From contig NZ_JAKGTH010000010.1 in NCBI RefSeq assembly GCF_021568705.1, positions 194,416-258,415 on the forward strand: a DNA stretch of 64,000 nt, read 5' to 3'. The DNA is from Gillisia lutea (GTDB lineage: Bacteria; Bacteroidota; Bacteroidia; Flavobacteriales; Flavobacteriaceae). Shown here piece after piece: positions 43,133 through 52,410 of this stretch. Both the position numbers and the translations under genes were made by a program. Below the pieces are notes generated by a model that made no database searches, had not been told where the DNA came from, and was given only the letters and a program-made list of their open reading frames with translations. Numbering within the stretch: position 1 is the first letter of the stretch; every line of letters begins with the position of its first letter.

Positions 43133-45367
43133 CTAGGCATGTATATTTGCTGCAATGTGCATATTTATCTTGTAGAAAAATTCCTCTGTTTTATAGGGTT
43201 TTGGGATAATGTCGGTAAATCCATTTAAATAAAACTCATCCAGATTCTCATCTAAGGTAACCGCAGTTAAAGCCACAATGGGAATTTGTGCATCAAATTT
43301 TCTAATTTCAACAGTGGCTTCTATTCCGCTTATTCCCGGCATGTGGATATCCATTAAAATAAGATCGAATTTAGTGCCTTTGGCCTTTTCAATGGCAAGA
43401 GTTCCATTATCGGCAACATCGCAAATTACCTGGTGTTTCTCAAGTATTTTTCGCGTTATCATTTGGTTTATTTTATTGTCTTCTACAATAAGAATATTCT
43501 TATTACGTAAAATTTCATTAGAAACAGGAATGTTCTCGGCCCCAGCAGGTATTGTAGAACTTAATGGTTGTTCAAATGCTTCAAACCTAAGATCGAAACT
43601 AAATGTTGAACCTTTCCCCAAATCACTGTCCAAGTGTATCTCACTATTCATTAGGTTAAGTAAATTCTTAACAATAGATAAGCCCAATCCTGTGCCTCCA
43701 AACTTTCTGTTTATTTGAAGAGACCCTTGAGTGAAATTCTCAAATATAGCAGTTTGCTTTTCTTTGGTAATACCTTCGCCATTATCCTTTATTTCAAAAT
43801 GTAAAAATAACTGCTGGCCAATTTGATTAATTCTTCTTACGGTTATCCATATGTCCCCGTTTTCGGTGAATTTAATGGAGTTGCCAATTAAGTTGATCAA
43901 TATCTGTGATATTTTTAAAGGGTCTCCTTTTAGTTTTTTAGGGATGTCCTGATCAAAATTAAAATGGAGCTTTGTATTCTTATCATCAGCTGAATTCTTT
44001 AATGCTACCAGCACATCAGAAATTCGTTTTTCCAAATTGAACGAAGTGTCTAAAATCTCCACCTTTTTTGCTTCAAGCTTATTGAGATCCAGAATGTTAT
44101 TAATAAGAGATAACAGGTATTCCCCTGAAAATTTAAGGGAGTTTAAATGCTCTTTTTGATTGGGAGTTGGACTTTCTTCAAGCAATAAATGTGTTAATCC
44201 CGTTACAGCATATAATGGAGTTCTTAACTCATGAGTTATAGTAGAAAGAAACTGTGCTTTGGCTAATGAAGCTTTTTCAGCATTTTCCTTTGCTAAGGTA
44301 AGTTCGTCGTTTTTCTTTTGAAGCAAGTCATTGGCTCTCGCTCTAAGGTTATTGTTTTTATAAAGTGATAAAGTTAAAAGGGATAAGATGGTAATTAAAG
44401 CAACGCTCAAAATAGTAGTGAGTTTCTTTATTTTAATTTCACGTACCTGTTCTGCATTTTCTTCGGTAAGTTCGTTTAAGTTGGCGCGCATGGCATCTAC
44501 ATTAAATCTGGTATTGGCTTCAATTGCCAGTGCTTCTTTGTTCATGTCAAAAATAGAATCCCGTACGTGGTTGCTATTTTTTAAGTATGTAAGAGATTTG
44601 TCATATTTTTTCTCCGATTCGTAGATCTCGCTAAGTAATCTATTGGTATTTAATAAGACTCCCCCAAAAGATTTTTTTTCACCAATTCCAAGAGCTGTAA
44701 ATGCCGCTTTTTCAGCTTCTGGAAAATTATTCAGATACTGATATGCTCTGGCTTTATAATAATAAAGCCTAGTTTTTTCATATAAATTATCACTGTTTTT
44801 TAGATGTTTTTCAGCATATTTCAGTTGTTCAAGAGCATGTTCAAGATTGCTTTTTGACTGATCGAGATTAATGGTTACTATGGCTCGATTCAGGCTTACC
44901 AGGCCTAAATATTCCTGATTGTTTTCTTTTCTATAAATGTCTTCGGCAAGATTCAAATAATTGTTGGCACGAGGGAAATCTCGTTTATAATTAAAGATTT
45001 TGGCGTAACTGAGATAGCTGTAAGCCAAACCATTATCATCATTTATCTCTCGCTGAATGGAGATGGCGCGTTGAATTTGATCTATCGCTCTATCTGGGTC
45101 ATGCCTTACATAATATAACTGTGCTAAAATTCCACTGGAAAGCGCAATGTATTTCTGGTTATTTATTTGTTTAGAAAGTTCGAGAGCGGTGGTAAGTTGA
45201 TTAAGTGCTTTCTCAAAATCTAGAATATTGATAGATAATTCTGCCTCATTTAAGAGTCTTTCAATATTGCTATTTGCATCCGAAATTTCACTGTCGTTCT
45301 TTGGTTGAAAAGCCACCATAGTGTAACCACTCAAGAGAAGAAGTAACAAGAAGTATAAGTTTTTCAT
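43133..45367 (-). CDS. Hybrid sensor histidine kinase/response regulator with TPR input
   Basis: The 744-residue protein has an N-terminal signal segment, TPR-like repeats (about residues 40-290) in the periplasm, one transmembrane helix (315-336), a HisKA domain with phosphorylated His379 in THELRTPLYAV, an ATPase domain (NLIGNSIKFTENG, DNGEGI, FGGTGLGLSI) and a C-terminal receiver (623-740) with Asp673 in LMDIHMPG. No separate output regulator is adjacent. Its stimulus is unknown. It is on the same strand as gap, 51 bp behind it. Confidence 0.95.
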   Translation of the reverse strand: MKNLYFLLLLLLSGYTMVAFQPKNDSEISDANSNIERLLNEAELSINILDFEKALNQLTTALELSKQINNQKYIALSSGILAQLYYVRHDPDRAIDQIQRAISIQREINDDNGLAYSYLSYAKIFNYKRDFPRANNYLNLAEDIYRKENNQEYLGLVSLNRAIVTINLDQSKSNLEHALEQLKYAEKHLKNSDNLYEKTRLYYYKARAYQYLNNFPEAEKAAFTALGIGEKKSFGGVLLNTNRLLSEIYESEKKYDKSLTYLKNSNHVRDSIFDMNKEALAIEANTRFNVDAMRANLNELTEENAEQVREIKIKKLTTILSVALITILSLLTLSLYKNNNLRARANDLLQKKNDELTLAKENAEKASLAKAQFLSTITHELRTPLYAVTGLTHLLLEESPTPNQKEHLNSLKFSGEYLLSLINNILDLNKLEAKKVEILDTSFNLEKRISDVLVALKNSADDKNTKLHFNFDQDIPKKLKGDPLKISQILINLIGNSIKFTENGDIWITVRRINQIGQQLFLHFEIKDNGEGITKEKQTAIFENFTQGSLQINRKFGGTGLGLSIVKNLLNLMNSEIHLDSDLGKGSTFSFDLRFEAFEQPLSSTIPAGAENIPVSNEILRNKNILIVEDNKINQMITRKILEKHQVICDVADNGTLAIEKAKGTKFDLILMDIHMPGISGIEATVEIRKFDAQIPIVALTAVTLDENLDEFYLNGFTDIIPKPYKTEEFFYKINMHIAANIHA

Positions 45368-45418
45368 GGGGGCTTCCTACTGATGCAAATGATTGTTAAA
45401 TGTTGTTAAATATAGGTA

Positions 45419-46423
45419 TTATCTTGAAATGAAAGAAATTAAATCAATAAGGCGGCTAGAATATCCTATTTCATTATCATACCAGCCAATCAGTTTTATT
45501 AAATTCCCCCCTATAACCGAGGTCATTTTAGAATCGTATATACAGGAATGAGTATCTCCATTTATATCAATAGAAACAATGGGTTCGTCGGTGTAGCTCA
45601 GGTAATTCTTGAGATAGGTTTCTGATGCTTCTTTAAAAACAGCATTTACTTCTTCTATGCTAGTTTCTTTAAGCACATTTAGTGTCATATCGGTAAGCGA
45701 TCCGTTGGGAACTGGTACTCTAATCCCGCAGCCTCCAATAACATCGCTAAGCTCGGGGAAAATTTTAGTCAGTGCTTTTGCGGCTCCCGTAGTCGTGGGA
45801 ATTATAGATTGGGCCGCAGCACGAGATCTTCTCAGGTCGCGATGAGGTTGGTCGTGTAAGCTTTGATCAGAAGTATAAGAGTGTATGGTTGAAATATATG
45901 CATGTTTTACCCCAAAATTCTTATTGATAACATCTAGCATTGGGGCTGCATTATTGGTGGTACAGGAGGCATTGGAAATTATTTTTTCTGATCCATCCAG
46001 AATATTTTCGTTTACCCCTAAAACAACCATTTTTATAGTGTCATCTTCTGGAGGGGCTGATAAAATTACTTTTTTTACTCCTTCTTGAAGATGGTGTTTT
46101 AGATCTTCGGTTGTTTTGAATTTGCCGGTACTCTCAATAACATAATCAACTTTGTGCTTACTCCACTCAATTTCCTGTGGGTGTTTTTTGTTTAGAACAG
46201 GAATAGACCTGCCCTTTATTAAAATAGTAGAATTTTCTGAAGTAACCTTGCACCCAAGTTTTCCATGGATACTATCGTATTTTAATAAGTGGGTAAGGGT
46301 TACAGCATCAGCAAGATCATTAATGGCAACAACTTCTATAGTTTCATTGTCAATTACTAATCGAAATAGATTACGACCAATGCGACCAAATCCATTGATC
46401 GCAATTCTTATTTTCTTTGCCAT
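45419..46423 (-). CDS. gap: Glyceraldehyde-3-phosphate dehydrogenase, type I
   Basis: Gap makes 1,3-bisphosphoglycerate from glyceraldehyde-3-phosphate. The 334-residue enzyme has NAD-binding INGFGRIGR, the NAD-preferring Asp in INDLAD, catalytic Cys154 in SNASCTTN and His181, and SWYDNE-like GWYDNEIGYSSRL. The active-site loop reads CTTNNAAP rather than the usual CTTNCLAP, a form also seen in second Gap copies of this phylum, so a paralog may exist elsewhere. It lies 19 bp after lipA and precedes the kinase. Confidence 0.93.
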   Translation of the reverse strand: MAKKIRIAINGFGRIGRNLFRLVIDNETIEVVAINDLADAVTLTHLLKYDSIHGKLGCKVTSENSTILIKGRSIPVLNKKHPQEIEWSKHKVDYVIESTGKFKTTEDLKHHLQEGVKKVILSAPPEDDTIKMVVLGVNENILDGSEKIISNASCTTNNAAPMLDVINKNFGVKHAYISTIHSYTSDQSLHDQPHRDLRRSRAAAQSIIPTTTGAAKALTKIFPELSDVIGGCGIRVPVPNGSLTDMTLNVLKETSIEEVNAVFKEASETYLKNYLSYTDEPIVSIDINGDTHSCIYDSKMTSVIGGNLIKLIGWYDNEIGYSSRLIDLISFISR

Positions 46424-46442
46424 TTAAACTCTCTTGTGGAAA

Positions 46443-47315
46443 TTACGTTAGATGCTTTTGTGCTTTATAGGAAGATCTCACTAAGGCTCCGCTTTCTACA
46501 TGTCGGAAACCTAATTCCAAACCTATAGTTTCGTATTTTTTGAATTGATCGGGAGTAATAAACTGTTTTACGGGTAAATGCCTTTTACTTGGTTGTAGAT
46601 ATTGTCCAATTGTTACAATATCAAGATTCACACTTCTAAGATCTTTTAGAGTTTGAATTACCTCTTCTTCAGTTTCGCCTAAACCTAGCATAATTCCCGA
46701 CTTTGTTCTGGCAATACCCTGATCCTTTAAATATCTTAAAACTTCAAGGCTACGCTCGTATTTTGCCTGTATTCTTACCTCTCGGGTAAGACGCTTAACA
46801 GTTTCCATATTATGAGAAACAACTTCCGGGTTTACCTCGATAATACGATCTATATTTCTTTCATTGCCTTGAAAATCAGGGATAAGTGTTTCCAAAGTGG
46901 TTTCTGGATTCATTCTTCTAATGGCCTTCACTGTTTCTGCCCAAAGAATGGAACCCATATCTTTTAAGTCGTCTCTATCTACACTTGTAATTACAGCATG
47001 CTTAATTTTCATAAGCTTAATGGAGCGAGCAACTTTTTCAGGTTCATCCCAATCTACGGTATCAGGTCGACCGGTTTTTACGCCACAAAATCCGCAGGAA
47101 CGCGTACATACATTTCCTAATATCATGAAGGTGGCAGTTCCCTCGCTCCAGCATTCTCCCATATTTGGGCAGCTTCCCGAAGTGCAAATGGTATGAAGAT
47201 CATATTTATCGACCAGTCCTCTAAGTTCTGTGTATTTTTTTCCGGTAGGAAGTTTTACACGTAACCACTTAGGTTTTGGAGCTGATTTTGGGGTAGTTAT
47301 AGTATCTGTTATCAT
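46443..47315 (-). CDS. lipA: Lipoyl synthase
   Basis: LipA is a radical SAM enzyme that inserts two sulfurs into octanoyl-lipoyl domains. The 290-residue protein has the auxiliary cluster ligands Cys44, Cys49 and Cys55 in [12 protein letters not shown], the radical SAM motif Cys70-x3-Cys74-x2-Cys77 in CTRSCGFC, and the C-terminal ALVRSSYKA with the Ser ligand of the auxiliary cluster. A -7 box precedes it. Gap follows closely, a pairing of central carbon metabolism genes. Confidence 0.97.
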   Translation of the reverse strand: MITDTITTPKSAPKPKWLRVKLPTGKKYTELRGLVDKYDLHTICTSGSCPNMGECWSEGTATFMILGNVCTRSCGFCGVKTGRPDTVDWDEPEKVARSIKLMKIKHAVITSVDRDDLKDMGSILWAETVKAIRRMNPETTLETLIPDFQGNERNIDRIIEVNPEVVSHNMETVKRLTREVRIQAKYERSLEVLRYLKDQGIARTKSGIMLGLGETEEEVIQTLKDLRSVNLDIVTIGQYLQPSKRHLPVKQFITPDQFKKYETIGLELGFRHVESGALVRSSYKAQKHLT

Positions 47316-47332
47316 ATCAAAATTCTATGGCG

Positions 47333-47340
47333 CAAAGATA
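47333..47340 (-). promoter_or_regulatory. -7 box (TATCTTTG) for lipA
   Basis: On the minus strand TATCTTTG is a perfect TAnnTTTG match, 17 nt before the lipA ATG. A clear -33 element is not visible. Confidence 0.55.
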
Positions 47341-47393
47341 CAATAATAAGGTGAAATCAGTTAATAAGGAGGGGAGACTTTAAGCAGTGCATA

Positions 47394-47960
47394 TTACTTT
47401 CTTGACTCGATAATTTGAGCTAATAATTTTTTAGCTCGTAGCAAACGAACTTTCACATTGCTCATTGGTTCGTCCAAGTATGCTGCGATCTCTTTATAAG
47501 ATTTTTCCTGGAAATATCTCAAATTGATGATCTCCTGGTAGGGAGGTTTTAACTGCTTAATGTCACTAAGCAATTGAGCCAAATGCTGTTCATTAATCAA
47601 AGTGTCTTCAATAGATGGGGTTTCATCGGCTACTGTATAGACTTTTTCGGTTTCATCTTCCGAAGTGTGGGCTCGAATGGAGCTTTTCTGTTTCCTTATA
47701 AGATCGATATGAATGTTTTTGGAAATGGTAATTAGCCAAGTTTTAAAGGAGTAATTGATGTCGAAAGTTTCCAGCTTATCAAAAGCTTTAGAGAAAGTTT
47801 GAATAGTAATCTCTTCGGCATCATATTCATTCCTGGTTCTTTTTAGCTGAAACATGTACACATCTGCCCAGAAAGTGTCCAGTAAAAATTTAAAGGCGGC
47901 TTGGTTCCCTTCCTGAGCCAGCTTAATTTGGCTAATTAAATTCCCCGGATTTATTTCCAA
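47394..47960 (-). CDS. ECF-type RNA polymerase sigma factor
   Basis: The 188-residue protein has region 2 (FWADVYMFQLKRTRNEYDAEEITIQTFSKAF-type, about residues 30-60, followed by FKTWLITISKNIHIDLIRKQ) and region 4 (QLKPPYQEIINLRYFQEKSYKEIAAYLDEPMSNVKVRLLRAKK-type, about 140-180). There is no anti-sigma gene next to it, so regulation is unclear. Its start overlaps the end of the glycosyltransferase gene by 10 bp, indicating co-expression. It might control envelope genes, which is inference. Confidence 0.93.
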   Translation of the reverse strand: MEINPGNLISQIKLAQEGNQAAFKFLLDTFWADVYMFQLKRTRNEYDAEEITIQTFSKAFDKLETFDINYSFKTWLITISKNIHIDLIRKQKSSIRAHTSEDETEKVYTVADETPSIEDTLINEQHLAQLLSDIKQLKPPYQEIINLRYFQEKSYKEIAAYLDEPMSNVKVRLLRAKKLLAQIIESRK

Positions 47961-49054
47961 TTGGTTGGTTTTGAAAAGAGATTGGAGCTAAAGATACCTA
48001 TTTGTATTAATATTAAAAAGAATTCCAACACCGGGATAGCCCAAAGCAAATCCAATTCATCTAATTTTTTCGCCGATTTCCAAAAGACGATATACTGTAT
48101 AATAAGTCTTAAAATAAACACTCCCAAAACTATTGGCCAGTAAAATTGGAGGGCTAAGAGTCCAATAAATAAAATCCAAAATACTAATTGCGATAGAAAA
48201 AAGGTTCCTAATAATAATTTATGATTGAATTTATAGTATTTGGCAGTTGTTATATGTCTTCTCTTCTGTTGGATCCAGCTTTTATAATCCGATTTGGGAA
48301 CACTTCTGGTGATGGCGTCTTTGTCGAAACAAATCGCTGTGTTGAATTTAGTAGCGGCTTGGTTCACAAAAAGATCGTCATCTCCCGATTTTAAATGTAA
48401 ATGAGTTGCAAATCCATTTTGATTGTAAAATTCGGCTGATGTATATGCGAGGTTTCTTCCCACTCCCATGTATGGAATCCCTAGTTTGGAGTATGAGAAA
48501 TATTGAATTGCCGTTAGCATTGTCTCGAAACGAATAAGCTTATTTAAAAACGATAATTTTTGTTTGAAGTAACCGCCATAGCCCAACACTATAGATTTTT
48601 CGTCTATAAAATTGATTACCATTTTCTGGATCCAGAGATTAGATTCAGGAACACAATCGGCGTCAGTGAATAATAAATAAGGATTGCTAGCTTTTTTTAT
48701 CCCCAAGGTAAGTGCATATTTCTTCTTGCCCCAAAAAGCTTCATTGTTTTCAACATTTACCAGCTTAACTCTAGGGTCAATATCACGGAAATTTTCCATA
48801 ACTTCAAAGGTGTCATCAGAAGAAGCATCGTTGATAAGTATTACCTCGAAATTGGAATATTCCTGGTTTAATATATTGGGTATGAATTGCTTTAAATTCT
48901 CAGCTTCATTTTTAGCGCAAATAATTACAGAAACGGGAATATTTGTAGCAGTTGTGTTCTGACTCTTTGCTGCTGAAAAACTAAAATATCCTATGTAAAA
49001 TAGGATATTTATAATCGAAAAGATTAAGAATGCGACTAGTAAAGTTATTGCCAT
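47951..49054 (-). CDS. Family 2 glycosyltransferase, membrane-bound
   Basis: The 367-residue protein has an N-terminal transmembrane helix, a GT-A domain with VSVIICAKNEAENL, ILINDASSDDT, LLFTDADCVPE (the D-x-D region), SGDDDLFVNQ and QQKRRHITTAKYY in the QxxRW position, and three C-terminal helices (about residues 280-360). It is a processive-type or lipid-linked glycosyltransferase; the sugar and product are unknown. It overlaps the ECF sigma gene by 10 bp and follows the small Cys-rich gene by 5 bp. Confidence 0.92.
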   Translation of the reverse strand: MAITLLVAFLIFSIINILFYIGYFSFSAAKSQNTTATNIPVSVIICAKNEAENLKQFIPNILNQEYSNFEVILINDASSDDTFEVMENFRDIDPRVKLVNVENNEAFWGKKKYALTLGIKKASNPYLLFTDADCVPESNLWIQKMVINFIDEKSIVLGYGGYFKQKLSFLNKLIRFETMLTAIQYFSYSKLGIPYMGVGRNLAYTSAEFYNQNGFATHLHLKSGDDDLFVNQAATKFNTAICFDKDAITRSVPKSDYKSWIQQKRRHITTAKYYKFNHKLLLGTFFLSQLVFWILFIGLLALQFYWPIVLGVFILRLIIQYIVFWKSAKKLDELDLLWAIPVLEFFLILIQIGIFSSNLFSKPTNWK

Positions 49055-49059
49055 ACAGG

Positions 49060-49266
49060 TTAGTTTCCTTTTTCGGTATTAGCGCAATCTCCCATTTCTT
49101 CCGGTAATTTTCCGCAAAAACTGCAAGATTCTCCTTCTTTATTCAGAAAAGGACTTTGGCTGGCACATGTACCGGCAAATTTACCATCTTTCTTTCCCCA
49201 TATTTTAATAGCGATTCCTGCGAATGCTAAACCTAGTAAGATAACTGTTATAAGTAGTAATTTCAT
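49060..49266 (-). CDS. Small membrane-anchored Cys-rich protein
   Basis: The 68-residue protein has an N-terminal hydrophobic helix (LLLITVILLGLAFAGIAIKIW) and a short domain with four cysteines, GTCASQ, ESCSFCG and GDCAN, that could bind metal or form disulfides. Flavobacterial relatives are listed only as membrane or secreted proteins. It heads an operon with the glycosyltransferase and the ECF sigma factor. Function is unknown. Confidence 0.78.
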   Translation of the reverse strand: MKLLLITVILLGLAFAGIAIKIWGKKDGKFAGTCASQSPFLNKEGESCSFCGKLPEEMGDCANTEKGN

Positions 49267-49283
49267 AACTAAATTTTAGATTG

Positions 49284-49291
49284 CAAAAATA
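49284..49291 (-). promoter_or_regulatory. -7 box (TATTTTTG) for the small Cys-rich protein operon
   Basis: On the minus strand TATTTTTG matches TAnnTTTG, 17 nt before the ATG at 49266. Confidence 0.5.
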
Positions 49292-49432
49292 AGAATAAAA
49301 TACACGCCTTAAAAACTAATTCTATTATTAGTATAACCTTTACAATATTTAACTAAACTTTAGTTGAAAAAAAAACAATAATATGGGCATCGGTGGTAAC
49401 TTGCATCAATTAATTAACAAAAAACTTAAATT

Positions 49433-50056
49433 ATGAAAATCAAAAATTTAATAATAGTTGCTGCATTATCAGCAATTGCTTTTACGTCTTGTGAAGATAA
49501 CAAGAAGAAGGAGCAAGAAGAGAAAGACAAGATTGAAATGGAACGCGTTGAAGCCGAAAGAGAGGCTGAAATGAAAGCCAATGAAGCAAAAATGGAAATG
49601 GAATCTAACAGTATTGCAGCTAAAGCCATGGCAACTGCCGAGCTTAGTACTTTAGTTTCAGCATTACAATCTGCTGAACTTGCCACAATGATGAAAGAGG
49701 ATGAAGGGCCATATACAGTTTTTGCTCCTACTAATGATGCCTTTGCGAAAGTGCCAAAGGCAACTCTAGATAAATTAATGACCGAAGAAGGTAAAGGTGA
49801 TCTTAAAGATGTTTTACAATATCATGTAGTTAAAGATAAAATCACTGCTGAAGACTTGAAAAACAAAATCAAGGAAAATGATGGTTCTTATAAATTCAGT
49901 ACCGTTGGAGGTGGAGAATTAACTGCGATGATGAGTGGTGAGAATGTTGTGTTAAAGGATGGAAATGGTAAAACTGCTACTATTGTAAAAGCTGATATTG
50001 AAGCTTCAAACGGTGTAGTTCATGAGATTGATGCTGTTGTGATGAAAAAGTCTTAA
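49433..50056 (+). CDS. Fasciclin-domain lipoprotein
   Basis: The 207-residue lipoprotein has signal FTSC (Cys20), a charged Lys/Glu-rich segment likely to form a helix (about residues 21-60), and one fasciclin domain with FAPTNDAFAKVPKATLDKLM, LQYHVVKDKI and the C-terminal GVVHEIDAVVMKKS. Fasciclin lipoproteins mediate cell-surface adhesion in other bacteria; the partner is unknown here. It has an unusually long acidic and basic linker that holds the domain away from the membrane. Confidence 0.92.
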   Translation: MKIKNLIIVAALSAIAFTSCEDNKKKEQEEKDKIEMERVEAEREAEMKANEAKMEMESNSIAAKAMATAELSTLVSALQSAELATMMKEDEGPYTVFAPTNDAFAKVPKATLDKLMTEEGKGDLKDVLQYHVVKDKITAEDLKNKIKENDGSYKFSTVGGGELTAMMSGENVVLKDGNGKTATIVKADIEASNGVVHEIDAVVMKKS

Positions 50057-50075
50057 TTAAAAGCACAATAAAACT

Positions 50076-50103
50076 AAAAATCCCGCATTTGCGGGATTTT
50101 TTA
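50076..50103 (+). terminator. Terminator between the fasciclin and murB genes
   Basis: AAAAATCCCGCA (50076-50087) pairs with TGCGGGATTTTT (50090-50101); with A and T runs on both sides it works for both convergent genes. Confidence 0.9.
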
Positions 50104-50104
50104 T

Positions 50105-51118
50105 TTAAAAAATATTGACTTCAGGTTCTAATTTCACCCTGAATTTATCAAAGACTTTATGTTGAACTTCTTGGGCTAAAGTAAGAATGTCTTCCCCACT
50201 GGCATTTCCATAATTAACTAATACTAAGGCTTGATTTTTATGCACTCCCGCATCCCCGATGCGATAGCCTTTAAGGCCCGCCTTATCTATTAACCATCCC
50301 GCCGGAATCTTATACTCATGTTCAGAAACTTCATAAGAGGGGATTTCAGGATATTCCAATTTTAAACTTTTCAAGTCTTCGGTTGGAATAACCGGGTTTT
50401 TAAAAAAACTTCCACTATTTCCCAGTTCTGCCGGGTTGGGTAGTTTTTGCTGTCGTATTTTAATAACGGCCTTTGAAATATCTTGAATAGTGGGCTTAAC
50501 TACTTCCGCCTCTTCCAGTGATGCATTTATGTCGCCATAATTGGTGCGAATGTTATGCGCATGTGTACTTAGCTTAAACCTTACACTTGTAATAATATAC
50601 TTGCCTTTAACTTTGCTCTTAAAAATGGAATTTCGGTATCCAAATTCACAGTCAGCATTAATGAAAGTGACTTTTTCTAAGGTCTGTATATTTATAGCTT
50701 CACAGGAAATAAAGCTATCTTTTAGCTCTACCCCATAGGCGCCAATATTTTGGATTGGAGAGGTGCCAACATTCCCGGGAATGAGAGATAAATTCTCCAG
50801 GCCACCCCAGTTATTACTGAGAGTCCATAGCACAAATTCATGCCAATTCTCTCCCGCAGCGGCTTCCACAATAATGTAATCTTCTAAGTCTTCTACTACG
50901 CGCTTCCCTTTTATATCTATATGTAATACCGTCTTCTCGATATCTCTGGTTAATAGCATATTGCTACCACCACCTAAAATGAAAAGTTCTTCAGCATAGA
51001 TTTTTTGAAGTACTTTTTCAAGTTCCGCAACATTAGTTACAGATATGAAGTTTTGTGCCTTCACATCTATCCCAAATGTGTTATAGTCTTTTAAAGATAC
51101 ATTATGCAAAACCTTCAT
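50105..51118 (-). CDS. murB: UDP-N-acetylenolpyruvoylglucosamine reductase
   Basis: MurB reduces the enolpyruvyl intermediate to UDP-MurNAc using FAD and NADPH, a step of peptidoglycan synthesis. The 337-residue protein has FILGGGSNMLL, the FAD loop GLENLSLIPGNVGTSPIQNIGAYG, NSGSFFKNP with the proton-donating Ser and the C-terminal LEPEVNIF. It overlaps the aminotransferase stop codon by 1 bp (TAATG), so the two are co-translated. Confidence 0.96.
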   Translation of the reverse strand: MKVLHNVSLKDYNTFGIDVKAQNFISVTNVAELEKVLQKIYAEELFILGGGSNMLLTRDIEKTVLHIDIKGKRVVEDLEDYIIVEAAAGENWHEFVLWTLSNNWGGLENLSLIPGNVGTSPIQNIGAYGVELKDSFISCEAINIQTLEKVTFINADCEFGYRNSIFKSKVKGKYIITSVRFKLSTHAHNIRTNYGDINASLEEAEVVKPTIQDISKAVIKIRQQKLPNPAELGNSGSFFKNPVIPTEDLKSLKLEYPEIPSYEVSEHEYKIPAGWLIDKAGLKGYRIGDAGVHKNQALVLVNYGNASGEDILTLAQEVQHKVFDKFRVKLEPEVNIF

Positions 51119-52308
51119 TATTTGTTATATGCTATTAATGCTTCTTTCAATATGTTTATTGCTTTTTCAAGATCTTCCTTTTTTAATACGTATGCTATCC
51201 TTACCTGGTTGAGTCCTGTATTTGGAGTAGAATAGAACCCGGCAGCCGGGGCTACCATAATAGTCTCATTATTTAATTGGTAATCTTCCAAAAGCCATTT
51301 TGCAAAATCATCGGCATTGGTAACCGGTAGTTCCGCAATACAGTAAAAAGCTCCCTTTGGAACCGCAACTTTTACACCTTCTATTTCTTCTAGACCGGAT
51401 ATTAAAAGATTTCTTCTTGAAGTATATTCTTTAATAACATCATCAAAATAACTTTGTGGGGTGTCTAATGCTGCTTCGCTGGCTATTTGCTCAAAAGTTG
51501 GCGGACTTAATCTGGCCTGTGCAAACTTCATAGCAGTATTAATTACTTCTTTATTTTTGGAAACTAAGCATCCAATTCTGGCTCCGCACATGCTGTATCT
51601 TTTAGAAACAGAATCTATCATAATTGCATGTTGTTCCATTCCAGGAATGCTCATTATTGAGTAATGCTTGGCGCCATCGTATGCAAATTCGCGGTATACC
51701 TCATCGGCAACCACAAAAATATCATGCTTTATAGCGATTTCTGCCAATTGCTGAATTTCTTCTTTTGTATACAGATACCCGGTTGGATTTCCGGGGTTAC
51801 ATATAAGAATTGCCTTTGTTTTTGGCGTGATTAACTTTTCGAATTCACTAATAGGAGGTAAGGCGAAATTGGTTTCTATTTTAGATTCAACCGGAACAAT
51901 TTTAACTCCGGAAGCGGTTGCAAATCCATTATAATTGGCATAAAATGGTTCAGGAATAATAATTTCATCTCCTGTATCGGCAATGCTACCCATTGCAAAA
52001 AGCAGCGCTTCCGAACCACCGGTAGTAATAATTATTTCTTCACTGGTTACTGGTATAGCTGTTTTATTATAGTAGTCAGCCAATTTTTTTCTATATCCTT
52101 CAAATCCTGCGGAATGACTGTAGGATAATACTTCAATATCATGGTTTCTTACCGCATCCATGGCAGCTGCAGGCGATTTTATGTCTGGCTGACCAATATT
52201 AAGTAAGTATATCTTTTTTCCGTTTTTTACTGCTTTTTCCGCAAATGGAACTAATTTTCTTATTGGTGATTCCGGCATGGAATTCCCTTTAACTGAAATT
52301 TTAGGCAT
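51118..52308 (-). CDS. Class I aminotransferase (aspartate aminotransferase-like)
   Basis: The product of about 396 residues is a fold-type I PLP enzyme with LNIGQPDI, CNPGNPTGYLYTKEE, VVADEVYREFAYDG, the PLP lysine in SVSKRYSMCGARIG and the C-terminal RIAYVLKKEDL. It probably exchanges amino groups between aspartate or a broad set of amino acids and 2-oxoglutarate. I prefer the ATG at 52308, which gives the usual MPKIS start; the in-frame ATG at 52341 lies within the promoter. The gene is first in an operon with murB. Confidence 0.9.
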   Translation of the reverse strand: MPKISVKGNSMPESPIRKLVPFAEKAVKNGKKIYLLNIGQPDIKSPAAAMDAVRNHDIEVLSYSHSAGFEGYRKKLADYYNKTAIPVTSEEIIITTGGSEALLFAMGSIADTGDEIIIPEPFYANYNGFATASGVKIVPVESKIETNFALPPISEFEKLITPKTKAILICNPGNPTGYLYTKEEIQQLAEIAIKHDIFVVADEVYREFAYDGAKHYSIMSIPGMEQHAIMIDSVSKRYSMCGARIGCLVSKNKEVINTAMKFAQARLSPPTFEQIASEAALDTPQSYFDDVIKEYTSRRNLLISGLEEIEGVKVAVPKGAFYCIAELPVTNADDFAKWLLEDYQLNNETIMVAPAAGFYSTPNTGLNQVRIAYVLKKEDLEKAINILKEALIAYNK

Positions 52309-52338
52309 AGCTTTAATTATTTTTTCCATGCAAAAATG

Positions 52339-52346
52339 CAAAATTA
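52339..52346 (-). promoter_or_regulatory. -7 box (TAATTTTG) of the aminotransferase-murB operon
   Basis: On the minus strand a perfect TAnnTTTG box is 30 nt before the ATG at 52308, and overlaps the alternative ATG at 52341, which it argues against. Confidence 0.6.
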
Positions 52347-52410
52347 AAAGCAGATAGACTGATTAAGAATTATCAATTATCTCAGGATTTTTTGTATTTT
52401 AAAGAAAAAA

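Noticed and set aside
49381-49432. Possible sigma-54 element upstream of the fasciclin gene (GG and TTGC nearby)
   Set aside because: The distance between the GG and GC elements is not 10 nt, so the RpoN layout is not met.
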